64,000 nucleotides of DNA from Nocardiopsis listeri NBRC 13360 (GTDB taxonomy: Bacteria > Actinomycetota > Actinomycetes > Streptosporangiales > Streptosporangiaceae): contig NZ_BCSH01000009.1 in assembly GCF_001570765.1 (NCBI RefSeq), positions 89,270 to 153,269 on the forward strand, given 5' to 3'. Position 1 is the stretch's first letter, and each line of letters begins with the position of its first letter. The notes beneath the pieces were generated by a model. It worked only from the letters and a program-made list of their open reading frames with translations. It ran no database searches and had not been told where the DNA came from. The translations under genes and the position numbers were made by a program. Shown piece after piece: positions 43,320 to 51,693 of this stretch.

Positions 43320-44525
43320 ATGGCCCACTACCGCCAGGTCGGCGAGGTACCCCGCACCCGCCACACCCAGCACCACAACCCCGACGGCGGCCTGTACTAC
43401 GAGGAGCTCATGGGGGAGGAAGGCTTCTCCGCCGACTCCTCCCTGCTCTACCACCGCGCCATCCCCTCGGCCATCGTCGACGCCGCCGAGTGGGAGGTCC
43501 CCGACCAGTCCCGCAAGCGCAACGCCCCGATGATCCCCCGCCACCTCAAGCTCCACGACCTCTTCCCGGGCCGGGAGTGGAAGAGCGCCGACGTCGTGGA
43601 GTCCCGCCGCCTGGTCATGGGCAACGACGACGTGCGCATCTCCTACGTCGTGGCGGGCGCGCCCTCGCGGCTGTACCGCAACGGCATCGGCGACGAGTGC
43701 GTCTACGTCGAATCCGGCACCGCCCGCGTGGAGACCGTCTTCGGCGTGTTGGAGGTGGGCCGCGGCGACTACGTCATCCTTCCCCGTGCCACCACCCACC
43801 GCTGGGTGCCCACCGGCGACGAACCGCTGCGCGCCTACGCCATCGAGGCCAACAGCCACATCGCCCCGCCCAAGCGCTACCTGTCCCGCTACGGCCAGTT
43901 CCTGGAACACTCGCCCTACTGCGAACGCGACCTGCGCGGACCCCAGGGCCCGCTCCTGGTCGAGGGCGAGAACGTCGACGTGCTCATCAAGCACCGAGGC
44001 GACGGCCCCGGCGGCATCTCCGGCACCGTCTACACCTACCCCACCCACCCCTTCGACGTCGTGGGCTGGGACGGCTGCCTGTACCCGTACGCGTTCAACG
44101 TCGAGGACTTCCAACCCATCACCGGCCGCGTCCACCAGCCACCGCCCGTCCACCAGGTCTTCGAGGGCAACAACTTCGTCATCTGCAACTTCGTGCCCCG
44201 CAAGGTCGACTACCACCCCGGTTCCATCCCGGTGCCCTACTACCACTCCAACGTCGACTCCGACGAGGTCATGTTCTACTGCGGCGGCGACTACGAGGCC
44301 CGCAAGGGGTCCGGCATCGGGCAGGGCTCCATCTCCCTGCACCCGGGCGGCCACTCCCACGGCCCCCAGCCCGGCGCCTACGAGCGCAGCGTCGGAGTGC
44401 AGGCCTTCGACGAACTCGCCGTCATGGTCGACACCTTCCGGCCCCTGGACCTGGGCGAGGGCGGGATCGCCGTCGACGACGGCGTCTACGCCTGGACCTG
44501 GTCCAAGGGCCGGCGGGACAAATGA
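43320..44525 (+). CDS. hmgA: Homogentisate 1,2-dioxygenase
   Basis: A 401-residue non-heme iron dioxygenase that opens homogentisate to maleylacetoacetate. Iron ligands by motif: His309 and Glu316 in YYHSNVDSDEVMFY, and His347 in GGHSHGPQPG. The overall length and the actinobacterial YYHSNVDSDEV motif fit HmgA. It begins 56 bases after the monooxygenase. It overlaps the start region of the next gene by stop/ATG (ATGA), although a better start for that gene lies 12 bases later. Confidence 0.92.
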   Translation: MAHYRQVGEVPRTRHTQHHNPDGGLYYEELMGEEGFSADSSLLYHRAIPSAIVDAAEWEVPDQSRKRNAPMIPRHLKLHDLFPGREWKSADVVESRRLVMGNDDVRISYVVAGAPSRLYRNGIGDECVYVESGTARVETVFGVLEVGRGDYVILPRATTHRWVPTGDEPLRAYAIEANSHIAPPKRYLSRYGQFLEHSPYCERDLRGPQGPLLVEGENVDVLIKHRGDGPGGISGTVYTYPTHPFDVVGWDGCLYPYAFNVEDFQPITGRVHQPPPVHQVFEGNNFVICNFVPRKVDYHPGSIPVPYYHSNVDSDEVMFYCGGDYEARKGSGIGQGSISLHPGGHSHGPQPGAYERSVGVQAFDELAVMVDTFRPLDLGEGGIAVDDGVYAWTWSKGRRDK

Positions 44526-44536
44526 GGGGAGAAGGC

Positions 44537-45367
44537 ATGGGCGACGTCCTCTACCGAAGCCTGTTCGACGACGCCGCGCTGTTCCCACCCGGCAACGCGC
44601 CCATGGGTCAGGCCCTGCCCGCGCACCGGGAACACCGCGCCTCCCGGCGGGCCCGCTACGTGGGGCCCTTCCTGGTCTCGGGAGGTCGCGTGGGTGAACT
44701 GCGCGCCGTCCTGGCCCGTGAGGAATCCGCGTCCGAACCGCTCGACGTGGTCATCACAGTCCCCGGCGGCGCCGACGACGTGCCCGGCGCCCTCGACTCG
44801 CTCGGCCTCGACCCGGCCCTGAACCTGGTCGGGATGGAGGTCGCCGCCACGCCGGGGGAGGCCGCCGACACCGCCGCCGCGCTGGTCAAGGCCCTGCCGG
44901 ACGGCGCGGTCGGCTACGTCGAGGTGACCCGGGGCGCGAAGGCGGGCGCCGACATCGCGTCCCTGGCCGGCACCGGAGCCAACGCCAAGTTCCGCACCGG
45001 CGGGGTCAGGGCCGAGGCCCACCCCACCGAGGCCGAACTCGCCGACCTGCTCTTCGCGGCGATCACCGCCGGGGTCCCGTTCAAGTGCACGGCCGGACTG
45101 CACCACGCCGTCCGCCACACCACCGACGAGGGCTTCGAACAGCACGGATTCCTCAACGTCCTGCTGGCCACCCACACCCTGCTGACCGGAGGAGGGGCCT
45201 CCGACGCCGAAGTGGTCCTGGTCGACCGGGACGACCGTGCGCTGGCCCAACGCTCGACCGCCCTGTCCGACCTCGAACAGGCCGAGGTCAGGGCCCGGTT
45301 CCGTTCCTTCGGGACCTGTAGCATCACCGACCCCCTGGACGACCTCACCGTCCTGGGGGCCCTCTAA
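44537..45367 (+). CDS. Uncharacterised protein encoded between hmgA and fahA
   Basis: A 276-residue protein that I do not assign to a named family. It begins MGDVLYRSLFDDAALFPPGNAPMGQ and has GVPFKCTAGLHHAVRHTTDE near residues 177-196 and HGFLNVLLATHTLLTG. A His-rich segment and several Asp/Glu could bind metal. No membrane helix or signal peptide is seen. The ATG at 44537 has GGGGAGAAGG upstream; an earlier ATG at 44522 overlaps the hmgA stop. Its position between two consecutive pathway genes implies a role in homogentisate breakdown. A step not otherwise encoded here is maleylacetoacetate isomerisation, so it is a candidate, but that is inferred. Confidence 0.7.
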   Translation: MGDVLYRSLFDDAALFPPGNAPMGQALPAHREHRASRRARYVGPFLVSGGRVGELRAVLAREESASEPLDVVITVPGGADDVPGALDSLGLDPALNLVGMEVAATPGEAADTAAALVKALPDGAVGYVEVTRGAKAGADIASLAGTGANAKFRTGGVRAEAHPTEAELADLLFAAITAGVPFKCTAGLHHAVRHTTDEGFEQHGFLNVLLATHTLLTGGGASDAEVVLVDRDDRALAQRSTALSDLEQAEVRARFRSFGTCSITDPLDDLTVLGAL

Positions 45368-45387
45368 CGACCTGGAAAGCGAGTTCC

Positions 45388-46599
45388 ATGCCCGACAGTT
45401 GGCTCGACATCGCCCCCGACGCGCAGTTCGGCCTGGCGACCCTGCCCTATGGGGTGTACACCGTCGACGGTGCGCGCTCTCGCGTGGGCGTGGCCGTCGG
45501 TGAGCACGTGCTGGACCTGGGCGCGGTGGCCCGCGCCCAGGGGGCACCGTTCGCCGACGCGGTGAGCGGTCCGAACCTGGACGCCCTGATGGCCGCCGGT
45601 CGGCCGGTGTGGGACCGGGTCCGCCAGAGCCTGACCACCTGGCTCACCGACCCCGTCCACGAACAGATCGTGCGCCCCCACCTGGTGGACCGGACGAAGG
45701 TGCGGCTGCACCTGCCGTTCACCGTCGGCGACTACGTGGACTTCTACGCCTCCGAGCACCACGCCACCAACGTCGGACGCATCTTCCGGCCCGAGCAGGA
45801 GCCGCTGACACCCAACTGGAAGCACCTGCCCATCGGCTACCACGGCCGTTCGGGCACCATCGTGGTCTCGGGCACCGACATCGTGCGCCCCACCGGCCAG
45901 CGCAAACCTCCCACCGAACCCGTTCCCGTGTTCGGTCCCTCCGCGCGCCTGGACATCGAGGCCGAGGTCGGGTTCGTCGTCGGTACACCCAGCGCCATGG
46001 GCGAGCGAGTTGCGGTGGACGACTTCGCCGACCACGTGTTCGGGGTGTTCCTGCTCAACGACTGGTCCTCGCGCGACCTCCAGGCCTGGGAGTACGTGCC
46101 GTTGGGCCCGTTCCTGGGCAAGTCGTTCGCCACGTCCATCTCGCCGTGGATCGTGCCGGTCGCCGCCCTGGAGTCGGCCCGCGTGGAACAGCCCGCCCAG
46201 GACCCGGAGCCGCTGCCCTACCTGAAGGGCGAGCGGTCGTGGGGCTTGGACCTGCGCCTGGAGGTGCGGCTCAACGGACACGTGGTGTCCAACCCGCCCT
46301 TCTCCCAGATGTACTGGACCGCCGCCCAACAGTTGGCGCACATGACCGTCAACGGGGCTTCGTTGCGCACCGGCGACGTGTACGCCTCCGGTACCGTCAG
46401 CGGCCCCGAGGTGGAACAGCGTGGTTGCCTCCTGGAACTGACCTGGTCCGGCAAGGAGCCCATCAAGCTGCCCGACGGCACCGAACGCGCGTTCCTGGAG
46501 GACGGTGACGAGGTCACCATCACCGCCACCGCCCCGGGCCCCGACGGAACCAGGGTGGACTTCGGCGAGGTCACCGGCAAGATCCTCCCTGCCCGGTAA
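45388..46599 (+). CDS. fahA: Fumarylacetoacetase
   Basis: A 403-residue fumarylacetoacetate hydrolase that splits fumarylacetoacetate to fumarate and acetoacetate. It has the N-terminal SH3-like domain (FGLATLPYGVYTVDG) and the FAH catalytic domain. Metal/catalytic regions: DYVDFYASEHHATNVGRIFR, KHLPIGYHGRSGTIV, DIEAEVGFVVGTPS and LNDWSSRDLQAWEYVPLG. The usual Asp, Glu, Glu, Asp metal ligands appear in these motifs. It is 20 bases after the unknown gene and ends the operon. No maleylacetoacetate isomerase is in the window. Confidence 0.93.
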   Translation: MPDSWLDIAPDAQFGLATLPYGVYTVDGARSRVGVAVGEHVLDLGAVARAQGAPFADAVSGPNLDALMAAGRPVWDRVRQSLTTWLTDPVHEQIVRPHLVDRTKVRLHLPFTVGDYVDFYASEHHATNVGRIFRPEQEPLTPNWKHLPIGYHGRSGTIVVSGTDIVRPTGQRKPPTEPVPVFGPSARLDIEAEVGFVVGTPSAMGERVAVDDFADHVFGVFLLNDWSSRDLQAWEYVPLGPFLGKSFATSISPWIVPVAALESARVEQPAQDPEPLPYLKGERSWGLDLRLEVRLNGHVVSNPPFSQMYWTAAQQLAHMTVNGASLRTGDVYASGTVSGPEVEQRGCLLELTWSGKEPIKLPDGTERAFLEDGDEVTITATAPGPDGTRVDFGEVTGKILPAR

Positions 46600-46662
46600 C
46601 CCTCTCCGGGCGGCGGTCCGTCACCGACCGCCGCCCGACACGTGTCCTACGGTGGGCCGACC

Positions 46663-47061
46663 ATGAGCGACCTCCTCGGCATTAACCACCCGACCCTGTC
46701 CAGCCCCGATCTCGACGGGCTCGTGGGGTACTACACGGAGCTGCTCGGAGCGGTACTCGCGTTCGAGCGCGCCGCGACCTCCACCACCCCTTGGATCGCG
46801 GTCGTCGACGTCGGCGGGGGCGACCACCTCATGATCGTCGAGGCCGGCGACGCCCACCCCACCGGCCTCGACCCCATCGGCGGGGCCGGATGGGGTCTGC
46901 GCGTGGGCACACACGCACGACTGTGCGAGATCCGCGAGCGCCTCCTGGAGACCGGAGGGCCGGTCGGAGAGATCGAGACGCTGCCCACGCAGGGGACGAT
47001 GACGGCACGCGACCCCGACGGGCGCCCCGTGGACGTTCGAGCCCACCGCCCCCGACCCTGA
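46663..47061 (+). CDS. VOC-family protein (glyoxalase-like)
   Basis: A 132-residue single-chain vicinal oxygen chelate protein with two beta-alpha-beta modules. It starts MSDLLGINHPTLSSPDLDGL and has GDHLMIVEAG, with His near residues 9 and 56 as likely metal ligands. The C-terminal MTARDPDGRPVDVRA is typical. It may be a dioxygenase or fosfomycin/bleomycin-type resistance protein, but there is no specific evidence. It begins 63 bases after fahA and may be a separate transcript. Confidence 0.78.
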   Translation: MSDLLGINHPTLSSPDLDGLVGYYTELLGAVLAFERAATSTTPWIAVVDVGGGDHLMIVEAGDAHPTGLDPIGGAGWGLRVGTHARLCEIRERLLETGGPVGEIETLPTQGTMTARDPDGRPVDVRAHRPRP

Positions 47062-47073
47062 TGGCCTCGGCCC

Positions 47074-47198
47074 CGGCCGGGTCACGTGGTTCTCGCCCTC
47101 TTGTCGCCGACAATGAGGGGCCCAGGGCCGGGGAGGGCGGATGGCGGGAGAGCGGGATCGGAGCGAAGGAGCGCGCCGCGCGTTGGGTGCCGTCGCGT
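47074..47198 (+). repeat. 125-bp direct repeat, copy A
   Basis: Bases 47074-47198 match 48692-48816 at 120 of 125 positions with no gaps (five substitutions counted by eye). Copy B carries the upstream region and first codons of the BrkB-like gene. Copy A has the same ATG and about 19 codons (47141 onward) but then diverges. The region between the copies, about 1.5 kb, is an insertion or duplicated break. Confidence 0.85.
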
Positions 47199-47199
47199 T

Positions 47200-47547
47200 T
47201 GCCTTCGATTCGGCCAACGCATCGTCTTCGACGCGACACGGTGTAGGGGTGTTCAGCAGCGCGTTCACGACAGGGCGGATGAAGTCGCCCGGCTCTACGA
47301 GAACCCCGAAGTTTTCGTGTCCCAGGGGCTTGACCACCATCTCGCGGTGGAGTTTCGCGAACCGGCCCTGGAAGAGGTGCGATCCCAGCGTTTCCCGGAA
47401 CATCCCTACCGGTTGAGCAGCCTGTACGTGACCGATGGTGGCCAACCCATCCCCGAGGTTCTGGTGAACGGACACATCGACATCGTGGGGATCGACCGTG
47501 AAGTGCGCGCGAACCTCCTCCGACCAGGGGACTCTCCTGCTTGTTGA
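47200..47547 (+). pseudogene. Possible gene remnant fused to repeat copy A
   Basis: After copy A, one plus-strand frame reads DEVARLYENPEVFVSQGLDH and continues VEEVRSQRFPEHPYRLSSL-like sequence (actual: LEEVRSQRFPEHPYRLSSLY) to TGA at 47545-47547. Third-position GC is good in this frame but no own start or ribosome site is visible, as the first part comes from the repeat. It could be the 3' half of a small unknown gene. A minus-strand frame over the same bases is less convincing. The call is weak. Confidence 0.35.
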
Positions 47548-47634
47548 TTCGTCCGGGACCTCAGGGTGTCCCCGTGACGGGAGTGATGGCGAGAGTGCTT
47601 TCTCCACTAGAGTGCAGCGCTGTTCGATTGCGGA

Positions 47635-47643
47635 TGGTATAAA
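47635..47643 (+). promoter_or_regulatory. Extended -10 promoter candidate
   Basis: TGG-TATAAA at 47635-47643 is an extended -10 element (TGN then TATAAA), in a locally AT-rich stretch, 60 bases before the likely start of the membrane protein gene. No good -35 is seen at the right distance. Confidence 0.4.
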
Positions 47644-47702
47644 TGTCCGGGAGTCTCTCTGGAATTGATCAGATGCGGGCATTAATGTCAGGAAAAGGGA
47701 AC

Positions 47703-48602
47703 ATGCCATCTACGGTGGGTGGGAGAGCCAGTGGTGCTCAGGAGGCTTACTCGAAACCAGTGCGAGCGAAGGTGTCGAGCAAGCATGGGAGACTTCTACT
47801 CGTTCTCGGGGCGGTAGCGCTCGTATTGGCCGTCCTCGTCGGCTGGTTCGCTGGGAAGGCCATGGGAGGCCAAGAGTCATCGGGGACGACGGCCGAGGGC
47901 GGACAGTCGGATGGCACTGAACCGACCATGGAGGATGGGGAATCCGACTCACCTTCGGACTCCAACGAACCCGACAGTTATGGGTTGAGCTCGTTCTCCG
48001 TGCAGCATGGGGCCGACATCACCGAAGACCAGTACCCGGTTGGATTCTCGGATTCACCCGAAGGCGGAGTTTCCATGGTCGTCGTCTATCTTCGTTGGAA
48101 GTCGACCAACAGCGCCGAGAGTCTCGCGGAGCTGATGAATACCTATCATGATCTCGACTCCGAGGTGACCCGGGAAATAGTCGAAGAGGAAGTGCTGGAT
48201 CAGCGATCCGAAGACATCTCTCGTATCGCGAACAGGGAAGGCGTGTTTTTCAACGCCGATCTGTTTCCGATGCCAGGGGAGGTTTTCGAGATCACTCCTG
48301 TCGGGGTGACATGGTGGTCGACGGGTGAGGACACGGTCGACATGTTCGTTCTAGCCGACGAAGGGTTCGACATCAGTTTGGGAACGCGTTATACCCGTCG
48401 TTACATCTACGGTTTCACGATTCAGTGGAACCCCTCGGTGAGAGGCGGCGATTGGTTGGTGACCTCACAGGATGATCCTTCTAGAGATCCCGACTACCAG
48501 CCTGCCGAAGAGGAATACCACCTCGATCACGAGTACTGGACCCCCATCGCCGGTGTGACACCTTACGACTATCCCACGCACTCGGATCCGCCAAGGTACT
48601 GA
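47703..48602 (+). CDS. Hypothetical single-pass membrane protein
   Basis: A 299-residue protein of unknown function. The N-terminal 28 residues are cytoplasmic and basic near the end (KPVRAKVSSKHGR); one hydrophobic helix follows (LLLVLGAVALVLAVLVGWFAG, split here only for length). Next come an acidic Ser/Thr/Glu-rich linker and an extracellular domain with DQYPVGFSDSPEGGVSM and YIYGFTIQWNPSVRGGDW. The pattern loosely recalls DUF8175-type proteins. GC and codon use are lower than in neighbours, which suggests acquisition. I chose ATG 47703 with AGGAAAAGGG upstream; an earlier ATG at 47643 has no such site. It lies between the two 125-bp repeats. Confidence 0.6.
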   Translation: MPSTVGGRASGAQEAYSKPVRAKVSSKHGRLLLVLGAVALVLAVLVGWFAGKAMGGQESSGTTAEGGQSDGTEPTMEDGESDSPSDSNEPDSYGLSSFSVQHGADITEDQYPVGFSDSPEGGVSMVVVYLRWKSTNSAESLAELMNTYHDLDSEVTREIVEEEVLDQRSEDISRIANREGVFFNADLFPMPGEVFEITPVGVTWWSTGEDTVDMFVLADEGFDISLGTRYTRRYIYGFTIQWNPSVRGGDWLVTSQDDPSRDPDYQPAEEEYHLDHEYWTPIAGVTPYDYPTHSDPPRY

Positions 48603-48691
48603 GGGAGTCGACGAAAACCAACTGACGGGACCGTGGGCCCGGCGTGAGAGTGGCACCGCTCCGGGCCCAAGACCCCCGTCAGTATCGGTCT

Positions 48692-48816
48692 CGGCCGGGT
48701 CACGTGGTTCTCGCCCTCTTGTCGCCGACAATGAGGGGCCCAGGGCCAGGGAGGGCGGATGTCGGAAGAGCGGGGTCGGAGCGAAGGAGCGCGCCGCGCG
48801 TCGGGTGCCGTCGCGT
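48692..48816 (+). repeat. 125-bp direct repeat, copy B
   Basis: Partner of 47074-47198 with five mismatches. It contains the control region, ribosome site (GGGAGGGCGG) and first 19 codons of the BrkB-like gene, so it is the intact parental copy. The GAP between gene ends at 48602 and this repeat has no other gene. Confidence 0.85.
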
Positions 48817-49670
48817 GGCGACCGGCCTTGCTTTCCAAAGCGGACCTGCGCGCCGTCGCCGCACGGGTCTGGCGGGACCTGAAGGAGAGCCAGTTCAGCC
48901 TGCTCGCCGCGGGAATGGCGTTCCGGGCGCTCCTCGCGCTGTTCCCCGCCCTCATCGCCGTGGTCAGCGTCTTCGGAATCCTCGCCGACCCGGACGACCT
49001 CACCGACCAGATCGGCACCTGGCTGCACGCCGTCCCCAAAGCCGCACGGGAGCTGATCGAGGACCAGCTCCGCACCATCATCGCGACCGACACCGGGACC
49101 CTCGGGTTCGCGTTCGGCGGCTCCGTCCTCCTGGCGACCTGGAGTGCCTCCGGCGGCATGTACGGGCTGATGCAGGGCTGCAACGCCGCCTACGACGTCG
49201 TGGACAGGCGCAACTACCTCGTCAAGCGCGGCATCGCCCTGTCGTTGGCCCTGGGCGTGGGCGCCTTCCTGTGCGTCGGTGCCGGTTCGATGGTCGTCAT
49301 CCCGGTACTGCTGGACCAGGTCGGCCTGAACCGGATCGCCGCACTCCTGGTCATCGTCGGCCAGTGGATCGTGCTCGGGTGCGTGACCGTCATGGGCCTG
49401 GCCGTCGTCTACCGGATCGCGCCCCACCGCGAGTCACCCTCGGGCCGCCGGCTCACCCCGGGCGTGTTCATCGCGACGGTGTTGTGGGTCGCGGGCTCCT
49501 GGGTGTTCACCTTCGCCGTGCAGCGGTTCGGCCACTTCGGCGCGACCTACGGCACACTCGCCGGGGTGATCGTACTGATGCTGTGGCTGTGGTTGTCCTC
49601 GATGATCGTGCTGTTGGGGGCCGTGGTCAACGCCGAACTCGAACGTCGGCGCGTGACCGCCCCGACCTAG
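48759..49670 (+). CDS. YihY/BrkB-family membrane protein
   Basis: A 303-residue inner-membrane protein with about six helices. Family hallmarks are LLAAGMAFRALLALFPALIA near residues 45-65 and SWVFTFAVQRFGHFGATYGT with LAGVIVLMLWLWLSSMIVLL at the end. BrkB/YihY was once called RNase BN by mistake, and its function is still unknown. The first 19 codons are duplicated in repeat copy A. Its stop (TAG) shares CTAG with the convergent regulator's stop. Confidence 0.87.
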   Translation: MSEERGRSEGARRASGAVAWRPALLSKADLRAVAARVWRDLKESQFSLLAAGMAFRALLALFPALIAVVSVFGILADPDDLTDQIGTWLHAVPKAARELIEDQLRTIIATDTGTLGFAFGGSVLLATWSASGGMYGLMQGCNAAYDVVDRRNYLVKRGIALSLALGVGAFLCVGAGSMVVIPVLLDQVGLNRIAALLVIVGQWIVLGCVTVMGLAVVYRIAPHRESPSGRRLTPGVFIATVLWVAGSWVFTFAVQRFGHFGATYGTLAGVIVLMLWLWLSSMIVLLGAVVNAELERRRVTAPT

Positions 49671-50494
49671 GGCGTGTACGTCTTGGCGGACAGAGCACCG
49701 AGCAGCGCGAGGGCCTCGGCGCTACGGCTCGCCGGCTCCGCCTGGTAACAGAGCAGCTGTTGGCCCGGCGTCTCGGCGACGTCGAAGGTGTGCACCCGAA
49801 GCGTCAGCTCACCGACCAGTGGATGCACGAAACCCTTGACCTCCATGCGTTTGCCACGGGCCTGGTTGTGTTCCCAGAACCGCGCGAACTCCGGGCTCGC
49901 CCCGAGGAGACCGTCGACGAGCGAACGAATACGCGGATGCTCCGGCGCCCGCCCCTGCGCCAACCGGAGCGCGGCCACCGAGTTGCGCGCCGCGAGCCAC
50001 CAGTCGGCGTGGAACTCGCGGGCGTCCGGGGCGAGGAACACGTGCTCCACCAGGTTGCGGCCGACGGGAAAGCCGAGGTAGAGGGCCTCGCCGAGCACGT
50101 TGTGCGCGAGAACGTCGTAGGCCGCGTTGGTGATGAGCACGGGGGTGTCCGGCCACGAGTCCATCAGCCGCAACAGGTGCGGGTCCACCCGCCGCGCACC
50201 GAGATCGGCGCGTGGACGGGGCGCCAGGCCGGCCAGGCGGTAGAGGTGCTCGCGCCCGTCGTCGTCCAGGGCGAGCGCGTCGGCGAGAGCGTCCAGGACC
50301 TGCGCCGACGGACCGGTCTCACGCCCCTGTTCGAGCCGGACGTAGTAGTCCACGCTCACGTCGGCGAGCATCGCGACCTCCTCCCGGCGCAGTCCGGGAA
50401 CCCGACGCCGGGCGTTACCGCGCAATCCCACGCTCTCCGGCGCGGTCGCGTCACGGCGGGCCCGCAGGAACCGGGCCAGGGCAGGTGTGGTCAT
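49667..50494 (-). CDS. XRE-family regulator with MmyB-like ligand domain
   Basis: A 275-residue regulator. The N-terminal helix-turn-helix contains RRVPGLRREEVAMLADVSVD and the very typical YYVRLEQGRETGPSAQVLDA. The C-terminal MmyB-like PAS domain has VLITNAAYDVLAHNVLG and a NSVAALRLAQGR segment. Such proteins in actinomycetes often regulate an adjacent SDR enzyme, as seen here. It is divergent from the Atu4866/SDR pair 130 bases away and convergent with BrkB. Confidence 0.88.
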   Translation of the reverse strand: MTTPALARFLRARRDATAPESVGLRGNARRRVPGLRREEVAMLADVSVDYYVRLEQGRETGPSAQVLDALADALALDDDGREHLYRLAGLAPRPRADLGARRVDPHLLRLMDSWPDTPVLITNAAYDVLAHNVLGEALYLGFPVGRNLVEHVFLAPDAREFHADWWLAARNSVAALRLAQGRAPEHPRIRSLVDGLLGASPEFARFWEHNQARGKRMEVKGFVHPLVGELTLRVHTFDVAETPGQQLLCYQAEPASRSAEALALLGALSAKTYTP

Positions 50495-50623
50495 GGCCGA
50501 AAGCTACCCCGCGCCGGGCCCGGGAGGGAGGGTGCGGTGCACCCAGGCTCGCACCGGCCTGGTCCGGTCGGCCGAGCGCGCACAGGGTGGTGTTCCGACA
50601 GAAGAAGGACTCCCGCCCAGAGG

Positions 50624-50893
50624 ATGAGCAACGCGATGACAGACCATCCCTACGTCGGCCTGTGGGTCACCGCCGACGGCCACATCCGACACGAACTGTT
50701 GCCGGAGGGACGCTACGTCGAGGCCCGAGGCAGCCGGGAACGCGCCTACACCGGCCGGTACACGGTGACCGGCACGCACATCGACTACGTCGACGACACC
50801 GGTTTCAGCGCCGACGGCGACTTCGTCGAAGCGAACACCCTGCACCACGCCGGCATGGTGCTCACCCGTCGCGCCGAAGAGGAGAACGCCTGA
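50624..50893 (+). CDS. Atu4866-domain protein
   Basis: A small protein of 89 residues. The recognisable core is HPYVGLWVTADGHIRHELLP then GRYTVTGTHIDYVDDTGFSA, typical of Atu4866 beta-barrel proteins of unknown function. ATG 50624 or ATG 50636 could be the start; AGAGG lies close to the first. Its stop overlaps the SDR start (TGATG), so the two are made together under the MmyB-like regulator. Confidence 0.8.
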   Translation: MSNAMTDHPYVGLWVTADGHIRHELLPEGRYVEARGSRERAYTGRYTVTGTHIDYVDDTGFSADGDFVEANTLHHAGMVLTRRAEEENA

Positions 50894-51627
50894 TGAAGGA
50901 GATGTCGGACAAGGTCGTACTCATCACCGGAGCCTCCAGCGGCATCGGAGAGGCGACCGCGCTGCACCTGGCCGAGCGGGGTTGCGTCGTGGTGCTGGGA
51001 GCGCGCCGAATCGACCGGCTGCGGTCGCTGGTCGAGCGCATCGAAGAGATCGGAGGGCGGGCCCACGCCCACCCCCTCGACGTGACCGACGCCGACGACG
51101 TGCGCGCCTTCGTCGACCGCGCCGTCACCGAGCACGGGCGCGTGGACGTACTCGTCAACAACGCTGGCGTCATGCCGTTGTCGCCGCTTGCCGCGCTCAA
51201 GACGGACGAGTGGACTCGCATGCTCGACGTCAACGTGCGTGGACTGCTGCACGGCATGGCCGCGGTACTCCCCGTGTTCGAGGCCCAACGCGGCGGCCAC
51301 GTCGTGACGATCGCCTCGGTCGGGTCCCACGAGGTGTCGCCCACGGCGGCCGTCTACTGCGCCACCAAGTCCGCCGCCTGGGCGATCACCGAGGGGTTGC
51401 GCCTGGAGAGCGAACCCTGGCTGCGCGTATCGACGATCACGCCCGGCGTGGTCGAGTCCGAACTCGCGGAGACGATCACCGACCGCACCGCACGCGAGGC
51501 GATGGTCGCCTATCGGGCCAACACGATCCCGGCGGCGGCGATCGCCCGCGCCATCGCCTTCGCCATCGAGCAGCCAGAAGAGGTCGACGTCAACGAGATC
51601 GTGGTGCGGCCGACCGCGCAGCGTTGA
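50893..51627 (+). CDS. SDR-family oxidoreductase
   Basis: A 244-residue short-chain dehydrogenase. Cofactor motif: VLITGASSGIGEATALHLA; NNAG in VLVNNAGVMPLSPL; catalytic Ser in TIASVGSHE and YxxxK in AVYCATKSAAW. NADP is favoured by Arg after the first strand (GARRIDRL). It is translationally coupled to the Atu4866 gene and probably regulated by the XRE protein. Substrate unknown. Confidence 0.9.
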   Translation: MKEMSDKVVLITGASSGIGEATALHLAERGCVVVLGARRIDRLRSLVERIEEIGGRAHAHPLDVTDADDVRAFVDRAVTEHGRVDVLVNNAGVMPLSPLAALKTDEWTRMLDVNVRGLLHGMAAVLPVFEAQRGGHVVTIASVGSHEVSPTAAVYCATKSAAWAITEGLRLESEPWLRVSTITPGVVESELAETITDRTAREAMVAYRANTIPAAAIARAIAFAIEQPEEVDVNEIVVRPTAQR

Positions 51628-51693
51628 GGTGAAGCGGCCGGTGCGTCCTACGTGGTTCCCAGGGGCCCGAGGGACGCACCGGTCCCGTTCTCG

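Noticed and set aside
42849..44588. 579-codon minus-strand frame opposite hmgA
   Set aside because: hmgA is certain from its iron-ligand motifs; the reverse frame has no known domain.
47200..47547. Complete new gene starting in repeat copy A
   Set aside because: The start comes from the duplicated brkB leader in another frame; the downstream part has coding-like composition but no own start, so it is listed as a remnant.
46621..47709. Minus-strand frame of 362 codons across the VOC gene and repeat copy A
   Set aside because: It crosses a recognised VOC gene and a repeat junction, and has no clear start.
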